Part shown: one piece after another, positions 6,728-12,217 of the stretch
How positions within the stretch are numbered: position 1 is the stretch's first letter
Layout of the letters: every line of letters begins with the position of its first letter
Source of the DNA: JARROD01 sp037384225
GTDB lineage: Bacteria > Pseudomonadota > Gammaproteobacteria > Pseudomonadales > Cellvibrionaceae
Length of the DNA: 12,217 bases
Reading direction: 5' to 3'
Assembly: GCA_037384225.1 (NCBI GenBank)
Contig: JARROD010000175.1
Location: 1-12,217, forward strand
The notes under the pieces: generated by a model
The model's input: the letters and a program-made list of their open reading frames with translations, nothing else
Database searches by the model: none
What the model was told of the DNA's origin: nothing
Translations under genes and position numbers: made by a program

Positions 6728-6946
6728 TTATGCCTCTTCCTCCAGGCTCTTTAGTCGGTGTATCATAGCTTCTACCCGGCTGCGAGCTATTTCATTTTTT
6801 TCCATCAACCGCGTGCGCTCCAGTAGAAGATCGGCTTCCCGAGTTTTCAGGGAACGGTTCTCCAGAGACAGCCCCTCACACAGCTGAAGAAGCTGATCGA
6901 GCTTATTCTCCAGCTTTTGCAGTGTGATTGATGCATTATCGTTCAT
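6728..6946 (-). CDS. ZapB-like coiled-coil protein (TIGR02449 type)
   Basis: A 72-residue, almost entirely coiled-coil protein of the small family found upstream of zapA in Pseudomonas-like bacteria. It is presumed to work with ZapA at the division ring; that role is inferred from position and from analogy to ZapB. Recognisable stretches are LENKLDQLLQLCEGLSLENR and EKNEIARSRVEAMIHRLKSL. The start at 6946 (MNDNASITL) was chosen because the longer in-frame version starting at 7009 would run through the promoter at 6981-7009 and add residues with no helical character. The Shine-Dalgarno sequence is weak. It is the first gene of the minus-strand operon. Confidence 0.85.
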   Translation of the reverse strand: MNDNASITLQKLENKLDQLLQLCEGLSLENRSLKTREADLLLERTRLMEKNEIARSRVEAMIHRLKSLEEEA

Positions 6947-6980
6947 GGGCAGCGGCCAAAAAATAAAATTCTTCAAACCT

Positions 6981-7009
6981 ACTATATTGCGCCCACTGGA
7001 GGTGGTCAA
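6981..7009 (-). promoter_or_regulatory. Promoter of the zapB-like/zapA/6S/fau unit
   Basis: TTGACC at 7009-7004 and TATAGT at 6986-6981 on the minus strand are separated by exactly 17 bp, a strong sigma70 match. Transcription would start near 6974, leaving a leader of about 28 nt before the ATG at 6946. Confidence 0.7.
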
Positions 7010-7165
7010 TCATTCTTGAAGCAGATTCTATAAATCACGACCTATCCATCGAGAAAATAGAACCTTTTTCTGATTACGCAAGGAAGACTTATCAATATTG
7101 AGAAAGCGTTCTTAACAGGGCTGTAAATCGTGGTAGCATTTCATTTGAGTAAAAAGGCGCCGACA

Positions 7166-7765
7166 ATGACTCAAACACACCCCATAATTCCCTTCGACGA
7201 ACTTTGTGATCTATTGATGCCCCTGGGCGCTTTAAACAGCCCGGCGGAACTCCACGGCATGTTGTGCGGAAAGCTGAGCGGCGGTCAGCGGCTCGACACC
7301 GGAGCCTGGGCCCGAATCGCCTGGGATTTTCTCGACCTGCCCGGAGACCCACAGGGTGAGGCGGGAATGGCAATTGCACAGTTATACAATGTCAGTTTGC
7401 GGCAGCTTAATGACGATGATTTAGGGTTGTCCCTGCTATTGCCGAATGACGATGTCGACCTGGACCAGAGGACTCTGGCTCTGGGGCAGTGGTGTCACGG
7501 TTTTCTAAGTGGTTTTGGCAGTGCCGGTATTGAGGGCGATTGCAAACTATCCGCTGAAGCCTCTGATGCGCTGCGGGATTTTGCCGCAATAGTGCAAGTT
7601 GGTGCCGAAGAAGACAGTGAAGAAGCCGAAGGAGACTATACAGAATTGGTCGAGTATGTGCGTATGGCAACGCTGTCCCTGTTTATGGAGTTTGGCGCAA
7701 AAATCAGCAACCCCGAAGATCTCTGCAGCGGCGCACCCCGTTTGAACAACAACCAGCTTCATTAA
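7166..7765 (+). CDS. ygfB: UPF0149 family protein YgfB
   Basis: A 199-residue cytosolic protein of the YgfB/UPF0149 family, without a known enzymatic activity. In Pseudomonas aeruginosa YgfB has been linked to beta-lactam resistance through control of ampDh3; I do not extend that to this organism. Family features are AELHGMLCGKLSGG near residues 27-40, LPNDDVDLDQRTLALGQW, CHGFLSGFG, an acidic stretch EEDSEEAEGD, and YTELVEYVRMATLSL before a C-terminus ending NNQLH. The start at 7166 has AAGG 8 nt upstream; the in-frame GTG at 7130 adds 12 residues and has no ribosome binding site. It starts the ygfB-pepP-ubiH-ubiI gene string, divergent from zapA, as in E. coli and Pseudomonas. Confidence 0.93.
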   Translation: MTQTHPIIPFDELCDLLMPLGALNSPAELHGMLCGKLSGGQRLDTGAWARIAWDFLDLPGDPQGEAGMAIAQLYNVSLRQLNDDDLGLSLLLPNDDVDLDQRTLALGQWCHGFLSGFGSAGIEGDCKLSAEASDALRDFAAIVQVGAEEDSEEAEGDYTELVEYVRMATLSLFMEFGAKISNPEDLCSGAPRLNNNQLH

Positions 7766-7822
7766 CAAAACCACTGACGTTGCTATTGACATATCCGACC
7801 ACGTATTTGACACGATTTTAAC

Positions 7823-8856
7823 ATGATGCGAATAACCAAACAGGAATTTTCCCGTCGACGCAAAACCCTGATGGAGCTAATGGAATCCAATAGTATTGCC
7901 ATTTTGCCTTCAGCGCCCGAATCCACCCGCAGTCGCGATACGCAATTATGGGTTGGGTCAACTCGATTCGCGCCAAGGTGCGCAGCGGTGCTACACCGCC
8001 GGAAGAGTTTGTCGATCTCGACCACTGTCTGCACGATATGCGTCTGTATAAAAGCGCTGCTGAAGCACGGGTAATGGGGGAGGTTGGGGAAATTTCCGCT
8101 GATGCTCACAAGCGCGCCATGCAGATGTGCCGGCCGGGTATGTATGAATATCAACTGGAGGCCGAAATTCATTACACGTTCGCTATGGCAGGTGCGCGTC
8201 ACCCGGCCTACAGTTCGATAGTGGGTGGTGGTAAAAACGGTTGTATTTTGCACTATGTGGACAATAGCGATAAGTTAAGGGATGGCGATCTGGTGTTAAT
8301 CGATGCCGGCGGTGAACTGGACTATTACGCGGCGGATATTACTCGAACCTTTCCGGTGAATGGAAAGTTTTCAGTCGAGCAAAAAGCGCTTTACGAAGTG
8401 GTTTTACGGGCGCAGCAGGCGGCGATGGAGAAGATAAAACCGGGCAATCACTGGAACGAACCCCACGAAGCCTCACTCAGGGCGATTACTGAGGGCTTGG
8501 TGGTGCTGGGATTACTGAAAGGTGATGTGGACAAACTGATAGAGACGGAGGCCTATACCGACTTTTATATGCACCGCATCGGCCATTGGATTGGCATGGA
8601 CGTGCACGACGTCGGCGACTATCGCGTTGGCGGTGAATGGCGGGTACTGGAAGCGGGCATGGCAATGACGGTTGAGCCCGGAATCTACGTGGCGCCGGAT
8701 AACGAAAAGGTTGCGAAAAAGTGGCGTGGGATAGGTATCCGCATCGAAGACGATGTGCTGGTTACCAAAGAGGGTTATAAAGTGTTGACTGCTGCTGTGC
8801 CTAAATCGGTGGTGGAGATTGAGGCGTTGATGGAGGCGGCCAGATTAAATCTATGA
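7823..8856 (+). pseudogene. pepP: Xaa-Pro aminopeptidase P, disrupted by an internal deletion and frame change
   Basis: PepP removes N-terminal residues that precede proline and normally has about 440 residues. Codons 1-41 from 7823 (MMRITKQEFSRRRKTL to TRSRDTQ) match the family N-terminus. Homology then jumps, near 7942-7955 and in another frame, to what is about residue 140 of E. coli PepP (WVNSIRAKVRSG, then HDMRLYKSAAE). About 100 codons of the N-terminal domain are gone, and the missing length must be one more than a multiple of three. The C-terminal pita-bread domain is intact. Numbered from the ATG at 7948, the metal ligands are Asp119, Asp130, His213, Glu243 and Glu267, spaced as in E. 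coli. A 302-residue product from 7948 is possible but has no Shine-Dalgarno sequence. The stop overlaps the ubiH start by 4 nt. An assembly or sequencing error is not excluded. Confidence 0.85.
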
Positions 8857-10187
8857 GCGATTGTGGTGAAATGCGTGCGGATATCGCCATTGTCGGTGGG
8901 GGTATGGCCGGAGTCACCCTGGCTTTGATGCTGGCTGCCGCTCGCCGAAACTGGCGGGTTGTGATCATTGAGTCGTTTGATTTTCCACGGCGCGATTCAG
9001 CAATGGCTACCGCCGATCAGAGCAGCTCGCCTCAAGACGGCCCTCAGTCGAGTGTAAACTCCCGCCAACCACTATTTTATCAGCCCAGTTTCGACGCTCG
9101 TTCCACCGCACTGGCGGCCGGCAGTGTGGAAATTTTAACCGATCTTGGCGTGTGGCAGGGACTGGCGCAAAACGCTACCCCAATCAGGCAGGTTCACGTT
9201 TCAGATAAAGGGCATTTCGGAGCCAGTCTGATTGACAGTGAAACCTATGGCCTGCCGGCGCTGGGATACGTACTCGAAAACAGTTGGATGGGGGCTGTGC
9301 TTCTGAACGCACTGCAACGCCAACCCAACCTTACCTGCTTGGCGCCGGCGACCGTGCGGAGCCTGTTCCCCCGCCGTGGGGGAGCTGAGCTTTTGGTTTC
9401 CTCCCGGGAACCGGCGTGGGAGAAAAGACTTTGGTGTCAGCTGGCTGTTATTGCCGATGGCGCGGATTCACCGCTACGGCAATCGTTGGGTATCGATGTG
9501 CAGATTACCGATTACCGGCAGGTGGCTGTTGTTGCCAATGTGGCCTTTGATCGACCTCACCGGGGCATTGCCTATGAGCGCTTTACTGCCACCGGTCCCC
9601 TGGCGTTATTACCGCTGGACGGTTCGCCCCAGGGGCAACGCAGCGCGCTGGTTTGGACACTGCCCAAGGAGCAGGCACAACTAATGATGGCGCTATCCGA
9701 CGCGGAATTTATGCAGCGTTTGCAACAGCGTTTCGGCTATCGCCTGGGGCGGTTTTTGAAGCTGGGGCAGCGCCATGGCTACCCTTTGCAACGGGTGCTC
9801 GCCTGTGAGCAAGTTCGCTCATCGCTGGTGATGATGGGCAATGCCGCGCACTTTTTGCACCCCGTTGCCGGACAGGGCTTTAACCTGGCTTTGCGGGATT
9901 GTGCCGCGTTGGCAGAAACGCTCAGCCAGGCGGCGACAGACGGCTGGCCTTTGGGGCATTTGCACGTGCTGGAGCGATATTTACGGTCGCAAAACCTGGA
10001 TCAGATGTTGACAACCGGCTTTAGTGACACCCTTATCAAGCTGTTTTCTTCAGCGACACAGCCTTTGGCCTTGGGGCGTACGCTGGGATTTTTCGGACTT
10101 GACCTGCTGCCGCCGGCAAAACATATTCTGGCTGCTCAGACTATGGGGCGGGCCGGTCGCCAGGTGCATGTTGCGCCTTGTCTTTAA
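8853..10187 (+). CDS. ubiH: 2-octaprenyl-6-methoxyphenol hydroxylase (UbiH)
   Basis: FAD- and oxygen-dependent monooxygenase of ubiquinone synthesis, hydroxylating carbon 1 of the ring. It has 444 residues (E. coli 392). The FAD-binding GGGMAG is at residues 15-20, with an acidic Glu40 ending the second strand. FDARSTALAAGS starts at 80, the VIADGADS motif lies near 200, and GNAAHFLHPVAGQGFNLALRD begins at 329. The match to E. coli UbiH is clear (VWQGLA, VHVSDKGH, FERFT-like YERFTATGPLALLP). Residues 46-76 form a polar Ser/Gln/Asp-rich insert absent from E. coli, between the first beta-alpha-beta unit and the FDAR motif. The ATG overlaps the pepP stop in ATGA, suggesting translational coupling; an in-frame ATG at 8871 is an alternative. 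Confidence 0.94.
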   Translation: MSDCGEMRADIAIVGGGMAGVTLALMLAAARRNWRVVIIESFDFPRRDSAMATADQSSSPQDGPQSSVNSRQPLFYQPSFDARSTALAAGSVEILTDLGVWQGLAQNATPIRQVHVSDKGHFGASLIDSETYGLPALGYVLENSWMGAVLLNALQRQPNLTCLAPATVRSLFPRRGGAELLVSSREPAWEKRLWCQLAVIADGADSPLRQSLGIDVQITDYRQVAVVANVAFDRPHRGIAYERFTATGPLALLPLDGSPQGQRSALVWTLPKEQAQLMMALSDAEFMQRLQQRFGYRLGRFLKLGQRHGYPLQRVLACEQVRSSLVMMGNAAHFLHPVAGQGFNLALRDCAALAETLSQAATDGWPLGHLHVLERYLRSQNLDQMLTTGFSDTLIKLFSSATQPLALGRTLGFFGLDLLPPAKHILAAQTMGRAGRQVHVAPCL

Positions 10188-10195
10188 GCGGAGTT

Positions 10196-10231
10196 AGGGC
10201 TGCCGTAGAAATTAATTTCTACGGCAGCCCT
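10196..10231. repeat. Perfect 36-bp palindrome between ubiH and ubiI
   Basis: The half arm AGGGCTGCCGTAGAAATT (10196-10213) is followed directly by its exact reverse complement (10214-10231). In RNA this makes a 16-bp stem with a 4-nt AATT loop. No T-run follows, so it does not look like a standard intrinsic terminator. It ends 5 nt ahead of the ubiI Shine-Dalgarno sequence AAGGGG (10237-10242). It could be an RNase III or attenuation hairpin, a binding site for a dimeric protein, or a mobile or dispersed repeat. Confidence 0.85.
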
Positions 10232-10248
10232 TAGGTAAGGGGTTGAGA

Positions 10249-11466
10249 GTGGACATTACCACCCAAACTGATTTCGACATTTTGATTGTGGGTGCCGGTC
10301 TGGTCGGGGCCTCGGTTGCCTGCGCGGTTGCCGCCGGCAATCGGGAGGGGCAGGCCCTGCGTATTGGTGTTGTGGAAGCAGGCGACAAATCGGTTTCTTA
10401 CCAGGGGGAAAGCTTCGATCCCAGGGTGGTCGCTCTGAGCGGTGCCTCGCAGCGTTTTCTTGACCGTTTTGGTGCCTGGGAGGAGATTGTCGGCGCGCGC
10501 CTGTGCCCCTATACCGGGATGCGGGTGTGGGACAGTGAGGGCACGGCCGAAATTCATTTTGACTGTCGGGAAGTGCGGCAACCCTGTCTCGGTTATATTG
10601 TGGAAAACAGTGTGGCTGTGAACGCTATTCGGCGTTGCATGACAAGGTTCAGCAATATTCAGTTGCTGTGTCCGGCACGGGTAGTTGGTTTGCAGCGGCG
10701 AGCGGAAGTGTTTGCGGTTGAGCTGGGCGAGGGGCGCACAGTGTCTGCCCACCTGTTGATCGCGGCCGATGGCGCAGACTCCAAGCTGCGCAGTCTGGCG
10801 GAGTTCAAAACACGCGAATGGGACTACGGGCACAAGGCTATCGTTACGACGGTTCGCACTGAGAAATCCCACGACTTTGTCGCCAGGCAGTGTTTTTTTA
10901 GCCACGGCCCGTTGGCTTTTCTACCGTTGATCACTGATACCGGAGACAGCCATTATTGTTCAATTGTCTGGTCCCTGGAGCACCCACTGGCACAGAAATT
11001 GATGGCGCTGGGGGATGGTGATTTTTGCGCCCGGCTGAGCCTGGCTTTCGAGCACTGTCTGGGAGAGATTACAACCTGTGCCGAACGTTTTTGCCTGCCC
11101 CTGCGCCAGCGCCATGCTATCAGCTATGTGCAGGCAGGTATTGCGCTGGTGGGGGATGCGGCTCACACCATCCACCCACTGGCGGGGCAGGGGGTGAACT
11201 TGGGGTTTCTTGATGCCGAGGCCCTTGTGGAGGAGATTCAGCGGGCTTTGCTGCGCCAGCTTCCGCTCAGTGAATATTCGATTCTAAGGCGCTATCAACG
11301 TCGTCGAATGGGCGATAACCTCGGAATGATGGGGGCTATGGAAAGTTTTAAACGCATGTTCGGCAGCCGGGATCCTTTTGTGCGCTGGCTGCGCAATACT
11401 GGAATGCGGGAGTTGGATAAACTGCCGTTGCTGAAAAATATTGCGGTCAAAAAAGCCATCGGCTGA
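10249..11466 (+). CDS. ubiI: 2-octaprenylphenol hydroxylase (UbiI/VisC)
   Basis: FAD monooxygenase of the same family as UbiH, hydroxylating carbon 5 of the ubiquinone ring. The GTG at 10249 is chosen because AAGGGG lies 6 nt upstream; the in-frame TTG at 10243 would overlap that ribosome binding site. This gives 405 residues (E. coli 400). The FAD-binding GAGLVG is at residues 15-20; FDPRVVALSGAS and the GYIVENSV block follow; AADGADS is near 172 and GDAAHTIHPLAGQGVNLGFLD starts at 302. The ending, with GSRDPFVRWLRNTGM, fits UbiI and not UbiF or UbiH as I remember them. It follows ubiH by 61 nt, with the palindrome between, and probably shares its transcript. Confidence 0.92.
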   Translation: MDITTQTDFDILIVGAGLVGASVACAVAAGNREGQALRIGVVEAGDKSVSYQGESFDPRVVALSGASQRFLDRFGAWEEIVGARLCPYTGMRVWDSEGTAEIHFDCREVRQPCLGYIVENSVAVNAIRRCMTRFSNIQLLCPARVVGLQRRAEVFAVELGEGRTVSAHLLIAADGADSKLRSLAEFKTREWDYGHKAIVTTVRTEKSHDFVARQCFFSHGPLAFLPLITDTGDSHYCSIVWSLEHPLAQKLMALGDGDFCARLSLAFEHCLGEITTCAERFCLPLRQRHAISYVQAGIALVGDAAHTIHPLAGQGVNLGFLDAEALVEEIQRALLRQLPLSEYSILRRYQRRRMGDNLGMMGAMESFKRMFGSRDPFVRWLRNTGMRELDKLPLLKNIAVKKAIG

Positions 11467-11472
11467 TCAATC

Positions 11473-11564
11473 TGTAGCTTCTCAATAACCCGGGGTAAGC
11501 ACAGTGTCAGGCGGATGGCCGCCGGATCGAAGGCACAAATACCCCGGGTTATTGAGAAGTTACA
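11473..11564. repeat. Inverted repeat with 25-bp arms filling the ubiI-acyltransferase gap
   Basis: The left arm 11473-11497 and right arm 11540-11564 are reverse complements with one mismatch; the inner 20 bases (11478-11497 against 11540-11559) are perfect and include CCCGGG. The 42-nt loop contains its own hairpin, GGCGG-ATGG-CCGCC at 11510-11523. The element begins 6 nt after the ubiI stop and ends at the base before the stop codon of the convergent acyltransferase gene. It could act as a bidirectional transcript end or an mRNA 3'-end barrier, but no U-tract directly follows on either strand. A dispersed palindromic repeat is the alternative. Confidence 0.85.
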
Positions 11565-12170
11565 TCAATCTTTTTTACCGGGAAACAATAGGCTGCGTAA
11601 CCAGCCCCACAGGGTATTATTGGCGAGCAAAAAGCGGTCTAGTTTATCCTGGTTGTCAAAATAGTGTTTACTGTCGGCAAACATGATTTCACGCTTAAGC
11701 ATACGCCGGTTCGGGTCAATTTTTTTGATGATACGCGCGGGATTTCCGGCCGCTACCACGTTTGCGGGGATATCTCCGGTTACCACCGCTGCTGCGCCAA
11801 TTACACTATTTTCACCGATAGTTACACCTTTGCACACCTTTACTCCGTGTCCGAGCCAGACATTGTCTTTGAATATTACGGGGGCGCTGCACCGAAACGG
11901 GCGAGTACGATTGTATATGCCGTGCCAGTCGCTGTCGGAGATATAGCAGTTGGCCGCAATCATACAATTGTTGCCGATTTTTATTTCCATTGCCGCTGTG
12001 ATATGGACTCCGGGTGATATCAGGCAGTAGTCGCCGATTTCGAGTCTGCCGCGCAGGTGTTTACTGCGCCAGGTCGTCAGCCTTACTTTATTATCGGCGG
12101 CGCTGATTATATGAACAAAGTCGCCTACGTGAATCTGATGGCCAAATATTTCAATCTGCTGTGGCTTCAT
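11565..12170 (-). CDS. Hexapeptide-repeat acyltransferase, LbH family
   Basis: A 201-residue left-handed beta-helix protein of the acetyl- or acyltransferase type, probably acting as a trimer on a sugar or similar acceptor with acetyl-CoA; the acceptor cannot be read from the sequence. Hexapeptide repeats run from about residue 40 to 148: LEIGDYCLISPGVHI, IKIGNNCMIAANCYI, VIFKDNVWLGHGVKV, VTIGENSVIGAAAVV and VAAGNPARIIKKI. The DSDWHGI segment near residues 79-85 places a His where this family, like maltose and chloramphenicol acetyltransferases, has its catalytic base. The C-terminal 50 residues are helical and basic, ending FPGKKD. No Shine-Dalgarno sequence precedes the ATG, and the 47 nt upstream to the window edge show no promoter. 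It is convergent with ubiI. Confidence 0.85.
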   Translation of the reverse strand: MKPQQIEIFGHQIHVGDFVHIISAADNKVRLTTWRSKHLRGRLEIGDYCLISPGVHITAAMEIKIGNNCMIAANCYISDSDWHGIYNRTRPFRCSAPVIFKDNVWLGHGVKVCKGVTIGENSVIGAAAVVTGDIPANVVAAGNPARIIKKIDPNRRMLKREIMFADSKHYFDNQDKLDRFLLANNTLWGWLRSLLFPGKKD

Positions 12171-12217
12171 AATATGTGGATTGCACCCCAGGGAATCAAA
12201 TTGCGGCCGAAAAAAAT

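Noticed and set aside
7786..7791. TTGACA just upstream of pepP as a promoter
   Set aside because: The -35 box is perfect but no acceptable -10 lies at 16-18 bp; the nearest AT-rich hexamers are at about 12 or 22 bp.
7940..7955. Programmed ribosomal frameshifting in pepP
   Set aside because: Frameshifting would join two overlapping halves, but here about 100 family residues are missing, so it cannot restore a full protein; no slippery sequence is seen.
7783..8253. Minus-strand open frame of 156 codons across the pepP junction
   Set aside because: Its product resembles no known family and the plus strand is clearly PepP on both sides of the junction.
10231..10905. Minus-strand open frame of 224 codons opposite ubiI
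   Set aside because: Antisense to all the N-terminal motifs of UbiI and running across the palindrome; composition is that of a shadow frame.
11473..11564. Integron attC site next to the acyltransferase gene
   Set aside because: The arms lack GTTRRRY core sites and neither flanking gene is arranged as a cassette; ubiI is a core gene.

Overview
The window is a chromosomal housekeeping segment from a gammaproteobacterium. Gene content and protein similarity fit a marine Cellvibrionaceae or Pseudomonas-related lineage better than an enteric one; for example, the PepP C-terminal half reads more like my memory of Pseudomonas PepP than of E. coli PepP. It contains most of the genes that E. coli keeps in its fau-serA-rpiA and ubiI-ubiH-pepP-ygfB-zapA-6S neighbourhood. 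Here the serA/rpiA part is inverted and followed by a divergent ilvA. I see no CRISPR array, phage module, insertion sequence, tRNA or rRNA.

Left part (1-4955). A GC-rich, hairpin-rich stretch at the window edge is followed by serA (minus), which makes serine from 3-phosphoglycerate. Then come a small DUF4156-type lipoprotein gene (plus), a gene-poor stretch of about 460 nt with what looks like the last 40 codons of a decayed hexose-6-phosphate mutarotase gene, rpiA (minus, pentose phosphate pathway), and a divergent ilvA (plus, threonine deaminase with two ACT-like regulatory domains).

Middle (4956-7009). A short intergenic region carries a convincing unannotated 45-codon gene for a one-helix membrane peptide, then a long imperfect stem-loop. 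Next is a minus-strand transcription unit read from a good promoter at 6981-7009: a zapB-like coiled-coil gene, zapA, 6S RNA (which has its own promoter) and fau (5-formyltetrahydrofolate cyclo-ligase).

Right part (7010-12217). On the plus strand lie ygfB (UPF0149), pepP, ubiH and ubiI. pepP is broken: about 100 codons of its N-terminal domain are missing and the reading frame changes at the junction, although all five metal ligands of the catalytic domain remain. ubiH and ubiI encode the flavin hydroxylases of aerobic ubiquinone synthesis. A perfect 36-bp palindrome separates them, just ahead of the ubiI ribosome binding site. A second large inverted repeat (25-bp arms, 42-nt loop) fills the gap between ubiI and a convergent hexapeptide-repeat acyltransferase gene at the right edge.

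No new multi-gene system is visible. The points most worth checking are the disrupted pepP, the palindromes at 10196-10231 and 11473-11564, the small membrane peptide at 5198-5335, the mutarotase remnant, and the structured repeat at the left edge.
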